A DNA stretch of 64,000 nucleotides from Apophysomyces variabilis (Eukaryota; Mucoromycota; Mucoromycetes; Mucorales; Mucoraceae). A program made the translations under genes and the position numbers. The DNA is taken from contig MZZL01000398.1 in the NCBI GenBank assembly GCA_002749535.1, positions 818,482-882,481 on the forward strand, in the 5' to 3' direction. Shown in pieces: positions 20,885-33,803 of the stretch; position 1 is the first letter of the stretch, and every line of letters begins with the position of its first letter. Under the pieces are notes generated by a model, which did no database searches, was not told the DNA's origin, and saw nothing but the letters and a program-made list of their open reading frames with translations.

Positions 20885-23800
20885 GGCAAAACAGAAGGAT
20901 TGTTACATACATAAACGAAAGGAAGGTTGGTATGATTGCCCAAATTTGAACAAAATTGTCTTCCAGGGTTAAACAGATAGCTTAAAGGAACTTCGAGAAG
21001 GGTTCCAAACCCAATCAGAGAAATTAAAGCACCGTTTTCTCCTTCCAGCGATTGTTTCTTGTCCTTCTTCAATCCGGCGTGGAGAATAAATAGAGTAGTA
21101 CAATGTACCAGTACAGGAATACAAGAATGTCACAATGAGATTACCGTTGTCTGTATACAAAGACATCAGGTCCTACCTATGTTTCTTGGGGAACTGTTGC
21201 CCGACAATTCCAGAATTCAGGATCTGTTCTGGTACTTTTTAAGTACGCTCGGTCGATATGGCTAAACTGCTTCCACACTTACCTAATGTTAGTGTTCGCA
21301 GCAGCATCCCTATGGAGCGGAGACCAAAGCTGCATTAGGGAGTCGATTCGATTGCTGTTGTGAAAAGTTTTTGATATTGGTGCAGACTTTTTATTCTTGC
21401 ACAACATCCCTGCAACTTAAGCAGAAGGTTATTCAAGCAACTACAAGTTCTGGGTTGGTAAGTCGAGTTAACAGTGAATGATAACGTAGGGCCTAAAATT
21501 GTTCTCTAGCTGAGCGCAGCCAAGTTTGAAGAGGGGCAGAACCATTCTGTTAAAGAACAGATCAATATTGCATGTTATGTTGATGATTAAGGCTGCTTGA
21601 GCAATCTATGTCATGCCATATATATAAATAGCAGCTAGTTTTTACGCATTTGATGTTTGAACCACTCTCTCTGTTTTCAGAGCATTCCCAGGGTGTTAAA
21701 GGCTTTTACAATTTGGATAAGCTCAAAGCAACAAGCATTTTAACCTAGTATATATAATCCTTCCATCTATCATTCGCATGTGTTTCAAACCATATCAGAG
21801 CGAGAGTCACTTACTTTGTCATACGGTTATTCAGATATGAACCTACACCCGATCCTTGAGTTTTCCCACCCAATGTTTACAAGAAAGAAGTTATTCCAAG
21901 CCCATATTTGGTTGCAATCGCTGATGCAAAGGGTATCACTTCGGATGTTATATTTGCGAACATCTTAGGCTCATGACACGGGCACCACTTTCTATAATTG
22001 CTTTCGGAGGTTATGATGTCCATAATCACACCACTGCAGAAGAAAGAACATCATTATGTTTTTTTCTGGCCTTGTTTCCTAGCATAATCGGTGCGATAAC
22101 AGGAATCTTGCATACCCTTGGCACCATTGACAGTTGCAACTGGTGCTATTGGTCGGAGTTGAATTTATGGTTCCCGGTTGCCGCCAGCGATACCTTCTTC
22201 CCTTTTCCAGGTACGTTTGTTTCGACTTTGCAGGCTCGCCTATTTTCCTTGAACTAACATGCATTCAGTCCTTTTCGCTTGAGAGGTCCCTTACTTCTAT
22301 ATACACCTCTTCATCTCCCTCTCTGTCTCTCTTTCTCTCTTTTTGTACAGTGCGCGGTTCTCAGTTATTGTTTTATCTTTGCTGTGGTGCCGAAAACGAA
22401 AATTTTTGTATTTTCAGTTCTTTATGAGAATATCCGTAATGAAAAAATGTAAACTTCCTTCTGTACTACCATAAATACACACTCTTCCGGCATCCTGACC
22501 AACTTTCATTGCAACTTCGAAGATTTAAGAGCTGGAAGCAGATGTCATAGCCTGTGCTACCTCCATTTTCGATGCATCATCTATCTGAAGCCTTTACTAA
22601 TATTTTAGTATATTTTTGTCTGAGTAAATTGTCTCTAACTGCTCGATGTTTGTACCGTAATCCAACTACCAAAGCTTGTAACATCGTCTTTTCAGCTGCC
22701 GTTTGTAATATTTGTCGCACATTCATTCATCCTAAGCTCCGATCATACGCTATTATAAATCATGCAGCCTTTATACAGATATCAACCGTTTGTCGGTTAA
22801 ACTGCTCGTATACTGATTGCTACGTAACTTCAAAGTGAGTCTACGCACCATTCTATATGGCTCTGCTTAACACTTTGTTCAGCACTCCATATTCTCTCTT
22901 TTGCTACCACCAGTTTCTCCGCATGGTGGTTTCTTGGCAAATACAACTCCTTCAATGCTGAAAAAGGCTTCTTTTTGGTATTTCTTCTACCGCTCGAAAG
23001 TCTTTATCTCTGATTTGCATTTCCCTATCACGTCGGAAAGGTTAATATCTGCCCTACCTTAGTTTTCTTACACTAACCTGCTCGTTTCTTGTGCGTTGTG
23101 AACTTTGATGTCTTCCGGGATACTTTTCCTTTCGGAGTCAATCGTAACCCTAATCCGCTTAGGATTACAGGAAGTTCAACTACATGGAAAGATGAAATGC
23201 CAATTCTACGACACAAGCTGGCCCACGATGTGTTTGTACTGATACTATGATTGACAACCGGTACCATTGGGAATAGGAAGAGCAACCCTTACCTGTTGGT
23301 CTACGTTAGAATCTCTATCCATGTATAACTTATCTGAAGAGAAATTGAGGCCCCCAGATCGCTTGCTTTTTTCTTTATGGTAACATTCTAATGAACGAGT
23401 TGTTCAAAACAACTGCGTATCGCGTTTATAGCTGCCATTCTGGACCATGCCCTTCGGCACATTGCAAGCTTTTGACTTGCGTGTCGCTGCTAGCGATATC
23501 GGATATAATATACTGCGATTAGATGTTTCGCTTACTTCAGATATACAGGAAGTAATTGATTTTGAGTATTAGGATATTCTAGGCAATCTATCTTTATAAT
23601 CTACTACAACTGCTCGTGGTCAGTGGACGATCCCAGAATGAGAATGGTAATTTAACGTACGAAGCGTTTTACTATCGCAAGCAGCGGCTATGGTATCGAT
23701 ACTTTTTTTTCTATGACCGTGGGATGTGAGATCGCAATGTGGCGCTAGTGAGAAGAACGCTAGCAAGTTTACTGACATTCTCTTCAGAAAGCAAAATCAA

Positions 23801-25947
23801 ACGCGTCATTTGATAACGTTGTGCATGAGAATGTGTTGTGTTGCCATGGTTGAAACTAGGCGCTCCTAGTCATCTTCTCCATCTACTGCTTCCAATTTTG
23901 TCACTGCATCATGGGAACACTAGGCTTTGCGCTTTTGCCAAAGGTCGCCGGCTTCTCCCTTTTGGGGATACTCAGCTCGGAAGATCTGCCGTAAGATTTA
24001 CGCTTTATTCAGAGGATTCAGCGGATTGTTGTAATGCGGACCTCGGAAATCAACTTGTTTCCTTTGGAGAACAACAACAACCAGTTGTCAGCGGACAGGT
24101 CCGGTTGAACTTTTCTTCTTTTAACTCCTAACTTTGATAAAAGTTTGGTCATGGTTAACAAAATGAACATATCCAGTTAGCATTACTTCAGTTTTATTGC
24201 TCAGCCATTTCTTTCGCAATTGCATTTTATAGAAACCACATGTCTTATTGAAAAGTACATAACCAGTTCTATATATGATCCAAACCAAAGAAAAATATTA
24301 GCACAGGTAGTTGTTCAGCTAAGTATTATACTCATTAGATACAAGGGTTTGCAGACCATTTTCAATCAGATACTTGCTTTAATGATATGAATCTTGTGGA
24401 AATGGAAGTGTTTCCTAATAACAGTATGCCTTAGCCGAGCAGTTACTGCACCAAGCAATTAGCCTTTGTGGGAATCTACTGAAATAGTCAGCGGCATTTC
24501 GGATGTCCAATAATGGATAAAAAGTTAACATGAACAGCTGCATGTCCTGAGCTTAAGAATGAATATAGCAATAAATAACATCTTAGCAGTATATGGGCAA
24601 TGTATGCGCGTTTTTTTTCCGAGATTCAGGTTACTATTGCAAAAGAGAAAGCTTGATATATCAATTTTTATGTCTTGTGCTTATTAGAAAAGAAGATCGA
24701 CATCAAAGGACCGTTCATTTTTAAAGAAGTACCAGATTAGATTTCTTATATCAGTAGATTTTGTTTTTCATGAGTAATACGGCGCAAAAATACTAGTGAA
24801 CGCTGACTAAGTCATTAAGACTAACTTACTTTTTACTTAAAGCTCTATTGAAGACGTTGAGCTAGGTTCGACTTCTGCTGATGCCCAGCTGCATACGTTC
24901 ATACCTTGGCCTGCCATATCCCTCTTGAAATCCAAACTGCAATCCAAGATATTGGTTTTGGCTTGGGCCATGCGCGGTGGGATGACGTCGAAATGCTAGT
25001 GCTAAAGGCAGAAATACTGCGCCCAGCAGTTTTTTCGTTATGAAGCGCTTTTATTTCTTAATATGTACTATTTTGTCTTATTGGCATGCTACTATTGATT
25101 TTTAGTACTACTGAATTTTGAGCAACGAGAAACCAACATTACAAAGCATCCAGCAATCGTTTTCTAACGCAATGAGTAGTATTTGGAAGCGTATGATGTA
25201 ATTCAAGCCAATTAGATTGGTGTCTAAATGCTAGAGCCCAATAGCTAATTTATTTATTTATTTATTCGGTTTATCTTGTATCCCTAAGTTAACTTAGGTT
25301 TGTAGGTCCCGGAGTAAAAGAATAACAGAAACGGAGTATGTGGTTAGTGGTTTCCGCAAACTGAAATTGAACTTCTCTAAGAACTTCGAAGATTGATAGC
25401 ACTTTATTGATAGCCCCTTGAAATAAGTGCTATAAAATATCTATGATTACTCTGATGTGAGCTTGACCAGGTTTGTAGGGACTAATGAAGCGCTCCAGCT
25501 GTAATGTAATTTATATATACAAGCATACAAAGCATTGCCAGTAGATAGATTAAAGAATGCAGTCATAATAAAGCAGTTGCTGGTAGAGTACTACTGATTT
25601 TTAACAAATTTAGTAGTTTGATATCTAAACTCACATCGATAACGACTTTACCGCAGGGGTCGAATGTTTAGCAAAGAGAAATACCTATTTTATTTAGTAA
25701 ATCAAATCCAAAGAAAACATTGGTTTCATACACAGTGAACTTAAGGGGTTGTTCTACCCATGTATCTGCAGCGGAGAAGAATGTTTGAAGTTTAAAAAAC
25801 CAATGAGGAAAACAAGTTCGGATCATCCGTATTTGAGTATAAACTATATAGGTACAGAAAATCTTATTATAGCAAATTTCACAAGGAATATGTCAAATGA
25901 TTACTACTTGACAAAACAATAAAGAATAGAAGATAACAATGAAATCA
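20885..25947. other. Gene-poor stretch of about 5 kb left of the carotenoid genes
   Basis: No ORF with protein-like composition and no clear transposon. Visible features are a TATATATAAATAG core-promoter-like motif near 21617-21631, a CT-rich tract at 22308-22347, a TTTA tandem at 25248-25265 and TATAAAA near 25434. Weakly coherent minus-strand translation near 21830-21985 (TSEVIPFASAIATKYGLG) is interrupted and could be a decayed gene. Most of the stretch is unexplained. Confidence 0.5.
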
Positions 25948-27826
25948 TCACTCCACAACAAAGCTGCGCACTTTGCCCTTTCTTGGCGTGGGATATGAAT
26001 GCTCGCTGCTATATACACTTTTTAAGACGATCCACATACGTTCGCAGGTGTTAATGTAAGCTCGTGTGGGGTATCCTTTTGACCTTTGAAGAACGTCTCC
26101 AATCGCACTATAAACTGCACATGCGGTGCGAATTCCTGCTTGACTTTCCGTTGGTAGACGTAAAATACCGCGGCCTGCTCGGCGATATACATCGTTAGCG
26201 GCATGCACTAGGGTCAAACTTAGTTGTCGTAGACGTGCGTCACTGATTTTGCGTGCAGCACCAGTTAAAAGAAGGTGATATTCGTCTTCGGTCAACCACT
26301 TCCGCGGAATGTAACAACGACCCAGTTGTTGGCTATCCGTCACAATATCACGGGCAATATTGATGAACTGTAAGACCAACCCCATGTCGCGCGCCCTTGC
26401 AATGGTCCATCGGAAACAGCTTAAATCAGACTTGTCATTGTTCAAAAGAATAATCCGAGAACACATCTCGCCCACGCTACTGGCCACACATGCAGAGTAC
26501 CTGATAAGATCTTGTTCAGTCACAACTGGGCGCCGATCCAAATCCCAGGCATATCCATCGAGGAGCTCCTGGATTGCATCCACTTCTAAGGTCGGTCGAA
26601 GACGAGTAAAGCATCGAAGCGCAATCAGACAAGATGATGGAAGCTCCTTGTAGCATTTCCATTGGATAGTGAATCTGTTGGTCTTCTGGCTGAAAAGTTC
26701 ATGCACAAAATGCCGGACTAAATTAAGTTGTTCCTTGCGTTTTTCCAAGGGGACATTTTCGTTATCAATCAGGTCATCCGTGGCACGACAGAACCCGTAG
26801 AGCACACCGAGATCCTGGCGGATGTTGAAAGGAAATATGGCGGAAGCCGTGTAAAACGAACGCGATGACTTTTTTAGAATATTCCAAGTGGCATCCAGAT
26901 CGCGTAGTGGTTCCGGGTCTAGTGCCTGATCGGACTGTAAAAAGGCCCAAGTAAGATCAATAAAGTATCCAATAGTGGATTGAGCTTGATGTTTGTTCGC
27001 CAGTTTTCTTATTTGGTAAAGTTGCAAAATAGCATTCGCGCGATCGATGGCACATGTGGCAAAGACCAATACAGTATTGATCAGAAAGAAGAACATAAAC
27101 TCCTCTAGTGGCAAGTGGCGAGCCACCATCAGACCAGTACTTGTACGCAGAGAAATATGCCAGGTGCCAGCACCGATGGCAATCTGGTCTATCCAGCACA
27201 GAAACGCAGTAGGAACCAGGATGGAGGTGAGGACGCCCAGCCAGCGGCGACAGATATATTCCCCAGAGCCAAACCAAAGTAAGCCAAGCACAGGACAGGC
27301 GTACCACAGAATACAGGCAGCATAGAATCGATGAGTTTCAGGCGCGGCAACTAGCTATAGGCAAACAGAGAGAAAAGGATAAGTTAGATGAACTTAGTGC
27401 ACGGGCCGCATATAATGTAGAATTTACCCATGCTTTTGCTCCAATCCCCAGAAAAGCAACGATTGGAAGGTAGCGGATACACATAGACTTGAATACTGGT
27501 GCATCAGGGACGATAAAACTGCTTGGAAGATGCCATCGCATAATAAGGTTTGTAAAAGTTACTGTTGTCACCGTCATAATGACAAAGAACATATACTCTT
27601 CCAGAGGGACATAACCAATAACAGCCACAACGCAGTTTGGACAGTAGGACCAAGCGCGATGGTACACGATGTAATTATCCCAGGGAGTAGCTGTACCAAA
27701 CGCCATGGCAGTTAGAAAGAGACATTTGAATGTGTCCTGGGCAGAATGAAAGGGCCGATAAAGTAAAAGCAGTAATCCAAGTACAGGTAATGTATAATAT
27801 AAGTGTACTTCCATGTAAGTTAGCAT
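25948..27826 (-). CDS. carRP: Bifunctional lycopene cyclase/phytoene synthase
   Basis: Makes phytoene from two GGPP molecules and later cyclises lycopene to beta-carotene. Two exons (27826-27428 and 27354-25948, 73-nt intron) give 601 residues. The N-terminal third is the membrane cyclase: two homologous repeats with the hallmark PLEEYMFF and [10 protein letters not shown] and about seven hydrophobic segments. The C-terminal phytoene synthase carries both Asp-rich motifs, DDLID (in [11 protein letters not shown]) and NIARDIVTD, plus YCRPR-like surroundings. Start at 27826 matches the family N-terminus [11 protein letters not shown]; an in-frame ATG at 27862 would add 12 residues. Divergent from carB over a shared promoter. 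Also called carRA or carS/carR in other Mucorales. Confidence 0.97.
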
Positions 27827-28309
27827 GGTTGCAAAAAGTTTTTGGATAAGGAAAAGAAACAAAAAATTAGAACCAAGTGAGAAAGAAGCGTTCTTTGAAT
27901 GAGTCTTTTATAACGAGATACGTTCCCCATTGAGAGCGCGAAACGAAGGGACACATGCAGCATGCAAGTGGCATTGAAGCGGATTTTCATTGTCCACGGA
28001 AGTTGAAGGCAAGTGCATCCTAATTGTTCAAAAACTTATCGTGCCAAAAACGAATTTGCGAAGAAAATATTAATCACAGGGCATACACATTAGAGCCGTT
28101 TTCCCATACCAAGCAATTTTTCGCTTCCTCAAGTGATCATTTGCATGCTATGTTCGGAGAGCCTAGACAAAGAAAATGGATATTAGTCAAAGTTACTTGG
28201 TGCATACCATAAAACGCAGGTTCTTGAAAAGGTAAATCAATCGTTCTTTTCGAATTTATGCAAGGTTATAAATTCCACGGGGATAACGATTCGTTCGATA
28301 TCTTTCTTT
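27827..28309. promoter_or_regulatory. Shared carRP-carB promoter region
   Basis: 483 bp between start codons. TATAAAAG on the minus strand (27912-27905) lies 79 nt before carRP, and TATAAAT on the plus strand (28267-28273) lies 37 nt before carB. A GATTC..CGATA arrangement (28288-28300) just before the carB ATG resembles GATNC/CGATN light-response elements described for white-collar targets, but it is short and may be chance. Confidence 0.65.
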
Positions 28310-30105
28310 ATGTCTCAAAAACACATTATCATCATTGGTGCCGGTGTAGGTGGTGTCTCCACCGCAGCAAAACTTTCTCGGGAAGGTTTTCAAGTGACGG
28401 TTCTAGAAAAGAACAACTTCGTCGGAGGCCGATGTTCCTTTATACATCATGATGGACATCGGTTCGATCAAGGTCCTTCTCTGTATTTAATGCCCAAGCT
28501 GTTTGAAGAAGCTTTTGCCGATGTAGATGAAAGGATTGAAGACCATCTAGAACTGCTACGTTGCCAAAATAACTACAAGATTTATTTTGATGATGGGGAC
28601 GCGATCCAATTATCATCCGATCTATCCCATATGAAGGCAGAAATGGAGAGAATCGAGGGACAAGATGGGTTCGGTAACTTTTTGAAGTTTATGGGCGAGA
28701 CACATGTTCATTATACGAGAGGTGTCGTCTTGGCTCTTAAGCAGAACTTCGAGTCATTCTGGGATATGGTCAGACTTAAGCACGCACCAGAGATTGTGCG
28801 TCTTCATCTTTTCAGTAAGATCTATTCCCGTGCTTCTAGGTACTTCCGAACCAAAAAAATGCGTATGGCGTTTACGTTTCAGACGATGTACATGGGGTAA
28901 GATCTATTTGTTGTTTGCATCTTTCCAACTCATATCACTTTTGTATGTGCGCCAGTATGTCGCCTTTTGACGCGCCAGCAGTGTACAGTCTGCTGCAATA
29001 TACGGAGTTTGCTGAAGGTATCTGGTATCCTCGAGGAGGCTTCAACATGGTCGCGCAAAAACTGGAAGCTATTGCCGCCCAGAAATACGGTGCCAAGTTC
29101 ATCTATGAAGCACCTGTTGCCAAAATCAACACAGACGCAAAGCGCGTGACAGGTGTAACACTGGAGAACGGCGAGGTCATCGAAGCCGACGCCGTGGTGT
29201 GCAATGCCGATCTTGTCTATGCGTATCACAACCTCCTACCCCCTTGTCAATGGACCCAGAACCACTTAGCTAAAAAGAAACTTACTTCGTCATCCATATC
29301 CTTTTACTGGTCGCTCAAGCAAGTCGTGCCACAGCTGGATGTACACAACATCTTTTTGGCAGAGGCCTATCGGGAAAGTTTCGATGAAATATTTCAAGAT
29401 TACAGTTTACCGTCCGAAATCTCTTTTTATGTAAACATACCTTCCCGTATTGATCCTACGGCTGCTCCTCCGAACAAAGATACCATGGTGGTGCTAGTTC
29501 CTGTCGGACATATGCGCGGCCTGGAAACAGGCTCTGACGAAAAATATTACGCTGCCATGGTCAACCGCGCTCGTCGGATGGTACTTGAAGTGCTTGCGCA
29601 ACGACTTGGGCTCGAAAACTTCCATGACTTAATCGAACATGAGATCGTCAACGACCCGACCGTATGGCAGAGCAAGTTCAATCTCTGGCGTGGCTCAGTT
29701 CTTGGTTTGTCGCACAACATATTACAGGTTCTATGGTTCCGACCTTCAACCAAAGATTCTACCGGCCGTTTCGACAACTTATTTTTTGTTGGTGCTTCGA
29801 CGCATCCAGGTACAGGCGTTCCGATCGTACTTGCAGGTAGTAAATTGACGGCCGATCAAGTTTGTCGCCATTTCGGTAAGGTGCCTACACCTAGCAAGCT
29901 TGCCAATCAGCAGAAACAGAGGATATACGAGTCGGAGAAACAGCCGGTGTGCTGGACTTGGTGGTATCCGCTTATTTTCCTTTTCGTCCTCGCTTTTGCT
30001 TTCTTCGTCAGTTTCCCGGAAAATCAATCAAGCGAAACCGCCGCTTCTTTTATTAACACGTGCTTGCCTAGTATGTTTCGTGTAGAGTCAGCTTCACAGC
30101 AGTAA
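28310..30105 (+). CDS. carB: Phytoene desaturase (dehydrogenase)
   Basis: FAD enzyme that introduces the four desaturations converting phytoene to lycopene, the substrate of the carRP cyclase. Two exons (28310-28896 and 28956-30105; 59-nt intron) give 578 residues, about the length of Mucor CarB. The N-terminus has the dinucleotide-binding fold HIIIIGAGVGGVSTAAKL ending in Glu-Lys (VTVLEKN) and VGGRCS. The C-terminal carotenoid-desaturase signature is LFFVGASTHPGTGVPIVLAG. A hydrophobic tail (WWYPLIFLFVLAFAFFVSF, residues ~540-558) anchors it to membrane. The intron falls after MYMG, before MSPFDAPAVYSLLQYTEF. Co-regulation with carRP, mainly by light in Mucorales, is established for the family. 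Confidence 0.97.
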
Positions 30106-32570
30106 GCAAAAAACAGGAAACCGTATGAATAAAAATTTATTGTATATGTTATCATTAGTAAAAATCCTTGCTCTTTACATAAATTATTCAATGCAGTGAT
30201 CAGTGAATATACTTGTAGATTGTATAGATTAAAATATTAGGTTCTACCATTATCTAATAGTAGTTAGTAAGTTAGAATAACCTGCCACCATCTTTAGATA
30301 TGCAAAATGAAGCATCTTTGACGTCCATGAACTCAAATCTCTTTGGTATACCTGGTTAATCATTCAGTTAAATCCGATTACGATATGCTTTGCAAGAACT
30401 TAACCCATTTGAGGCAAATATGTAGGAAGAAAATCATCAACTTGTACATAGGCATGTAGGCGTACATGTTTAGAAAAGAAAACTTTGTTCGTACTATAGC
30501 TATGTGTTGCATAGAATAGTAAGATGCAACGTGTTGGCACAGGTGATCTCCAGAGTTCTTGATTTTGCGCTAAGTATTGGTCGATCCGACTGTAAAATCA
30601 TAGGTCCTTTTTTTCCTTCTTGCATCATGTATTCCAAAGCACATTCAGGTTACAGGTTACACGTTACATGTTACATGTTACAGATTTACTTCTATTGCGC
30701 GTTGGAAGTAGTATGGGTTCCCACGCTATTTCTTTCTACAAATGGACTGTGATCCTGCAATCCCTACCTCAGATAACAGCTTGGCAACCTTGTCCTCCAG
30801 TATCGACATGGCCATATGATCATTCTCTGTACAAGCCATGCGCATTTGTTGGACGATATTTGGTTAGTTGCGTCTTAGTAGATCGGCATAGAAGATAATG
30901 AATATTCGCATTACCCGATTTATATATCTTGTTTACTCATTGTCAACTTAACTATTGTAAAATTAACCATACCAAACAAGTGGATAGATGTGTACAAAAC
31001 ATGAACTGTTTTAAATGGTCTTGTCTTGTTTGTAAGGATAAATATCCGTTCAATAAATGGACGATCAGCTTAAGGAAAGAAGCCTAGTAAATACTCCTAT
31101 TTAGTGCGACAAAGGACTTTTGATTGTTCTTTCACTTGACAATTCTCGGTAGTTGCAGCAGACGCATATAAGTCGTCTCAGAATACTTTGTTCAGAGAGA
31201 AATGTTAGATCAGATGCACACAAACTTTGTGTCAATTGCATATCAAATTTATGCTTATGTGTTAATCCAGTGTATGTTTGCATATCACCATATATATTAG
31301 CTTTTAGATGCAATGGATGGTCAACTACAGATTTTGTTCTGAGAATATGCATATAGAGGTTCTTTATATCTAATCCCATGATGAAGAATGGGTCTTATAG
31401 AATACTTTAATTAAGAAAAGACACGACATCAACAAATACTTATCATGAGAGCAGATTATTATTCAACACACGTCCTTTAATGGCTGAATACTTCGTTTCT
31501 ATTTCTAGTCATTCTATGTGGAGGCCATATTAAGGACAGACTAAGCATGTATAGGGTATGAAAAGTTTGGAGATCTAATATTAGAGCCATACTTTTCATG
31601 ATAATCTTTTGCTTTTGAACCCTCTCAACACGTCGATTTACCCTATGAACTCTAGAAGAATTTGATGTATGTTCTAATCAGTTTTAGTGTTCATGTGGAG
31701 ATTACTACGCTCTTTACTAAGCCTCTTAGATTTGTTTGTCTAACCGCCCTACAAGGTTATCGTTCAATTTTTTATATGGGTTATTAGGGCAGAATTCCTT
31801 ATCTTTATTGAGATAGAAGATTAGTTATGATACGGAGTTTTTTATCCTATTATGTAAGAAAAACCTAACAAACATATCGATTTCACAAAGTCTCTCAGCT
31901 CAAAATACACGATCATTATAACGACTGCAGCAAATGTCTTCAGAGGCAGGAGAGTTCGTGCATAACGGGCTATACGGAGCTGAGCAAAAATAAAGCATGC
32001 ATGTCGCTACCAACATATGGTCCATCTAATTTCTTTACTATTGCTTCTCCATAAGAGCATGTCAGTACATATGGCCGATGAGTACATCAATGGTTCCACA
32101 TACATTTTTTCTTCTTTTCTATGAACCATTAAAGCATACTATGCGTTCTCGATATACCTCCAGTGACTTTGCGGTTTTGATCACTGACAATCACGTCAAT
32201 GTAAAAATCATTGCTTTTTGCTTTTGTGTGAGCGGTAGAGTCAGTAAGAGCTCAGCTGTATTCAAAACCATACAAGAAAATATAGAAGTTATTGCACTGT
32301 TGTTAATCGCTTGAATCATTCAATTAAATTTTTTCTTTGGGGTGCTGTGCTCCGTAGCTTGTTTTCGTCATTCACTGGATATGGAGCGCTAGCCAAAATG
32401 CAGACCATCCCATTCACTTGATGGCTTGTTCTAATGTACTGTGACAATAGAAACTTAGAGCCAAAGAAAAATGAGCTGCCGACGGCTTTAGGTTTGAAAG
32501 AAAAGACAAATTTCAAATTTATCTGCTAGTTCATTCCGTCAGCTAGGGTGGGTTGTACTGAATCTTCTGT
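30106..32570. other. Gene-poor stretch of about 2.5 kb right of carB
   Basis: No convincing gene. AT-rich, with a tandem GTTACA-type repeat at 30646-30687. The carB 3' end probably lies around 30120-30240. Confidence 0.45.
30646..30687. repeat. GTTACA(N) short tandem repeat
   Basis: Six imperfect copies of a 7-8 nt unit GTTACA followed by G, C or T (for example GGTTACACGTTACATGTTAC). Confidence 0.7.
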
Positions 32571-33727
32571 TTAATAGTCCAGTTTTCCCGTATACACAGA
32601 CGTAGCTGGTGGATTGCCATCTTGTGGATCTTCAGAATCAAAGTAACGTTCCTGAATATCTCGTTCTTCTTCTTCAAGGTCATCATATTCCTGGGACAAA
32701 TGATCTAGTGATCTGTACGATTGCCTCCTGCGATCTCATTTACCTCGTTATAATCCACTGCGCTATAATCAAATTCCGTCTGCTAAAACATCAGCGATCT
32801 TCTTTCACACCCTAATCCACCTACATCTTTTCCATCCAAAAAGCGCTCTTCCATTAACCGCACAAATTCATCGTGCTGACTCTGTTGGAATGCCGACATG
32901 GACTCTACATCCTTTGCTTTCTCATTAGACATTTGCTTCAAATCATTTCTCAGACAATTACACTCCAAGATGGTGAGGAAAAGGTCTGTGCACCGCCAAA
33001 GGATGTGCTTCCGTTGTTTGACATTTTAGACTCGTTCATCGCGATATCTTCGTCATTGCCCTCCTCCTCCTCCTCCTCCTCCTCCTCCTCCTCCTCCTCT
33101 TGTTCTGCTAGGATCTCCTTTTGTTTTTTCACTTGTTCGTTCACATAATCTCGATCGATATCTTTTAGAACACGTTGCACCAGGTTCACATCACTACCGA
33201 ATGGTGCGTTCTTCTCCTCTTCGCTGATATATTGCCCAATGTATTGCTCATACAACATTGGCTCACGCATTTGCATGGTTTCATCTGAAAAATAGGATGA
33301 TTCCCGTAAATGTCGCTTGAGGTATTCAAAGCGACGGTTATGTATACGCGTGTGCGTTTTTGAACTTTTTCTTCTTGCCCTGCCGTCGCTTGCAGGAGGG
33401 GAGGCAGAAGGGCTATCGTGCTGAACCAGTTTACGAAGATAAAACATGACCTCGTAGTCTTCCATGGACGAACATTAAAAAGGAAGAAAACATAGTATTG
33501 ATCTGCTTACCTTGCAGATCCTCAAATTGGCTCAAGATCTCTCGTGGCAGGTAGCGGCCCCATTTACTAAGAAACAGACCGGGATCTTCACGCAGTACTT
33601 GCTCCATTTTCTGAAGTTTGTCAATATCTGGTATCTCTTGTTCGCCTGCATGCAGAGGCTTAAAGACAATGTTGGCAATATTCTCTTTCACATAGGTAAG
33701 AACAGCGGCTTGTTTCTCGATCTCCAT
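32571..33727 (-). CDS. CCDC97-like (DUF2052) protein
   Basis: Five exons (33727-33511, 33458-32962, 32911-32825, 32782-32744, 32690-32571) give 319 residues. The conserved family track is continuous across junctions: LFLSKWGRYLPREILSQFE, DYEVMFYLRKL, RRFEYLKRHLRES.YFSDETMQ, REPMLYEQYIGQYI, EFVRLMEERFLDGKD + TEFDYSAVDYNE + EYDDLEEEERDIQERYFD. CCDC97 is associated with the SF3B/U2 part of the spliceosome in animals; a similar role is inferred here. A run of about 14 Glu, coded by a GAG repeat, sits in the middle. The gene is head-to-head with the long gene at 33804, start codons only 76 bp apart. Confidence 0.88.
33060..33101. repeat. CTC trinucleotide microsatellite inside the CCDC97-like gene
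   Basis: About 13 uninterrupted CTC/TCC units, read as GAG (Glu) codons on the coding strand. Confidence 0.9.
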
Positions 33728-33803
33728 CGTGAAACACCCTTGCAGGCAACTGAAAAGTCCAAATTTCAATGCTTGTGACAGCGAAACGAACCCTATTAGC
33801 ATA

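Noticed and set aside
22134..22427. 97-codon plus-strand ORF in the desert
   Set aside because: Composed of CT-rich low-complexity sequence and stop-poor frames; no family resemblance.
24860..24880. GGTTCGACTTC, resembling a tRNA B box
   Set aside because: No A box or cloverleaf in the preceding 100 nt.
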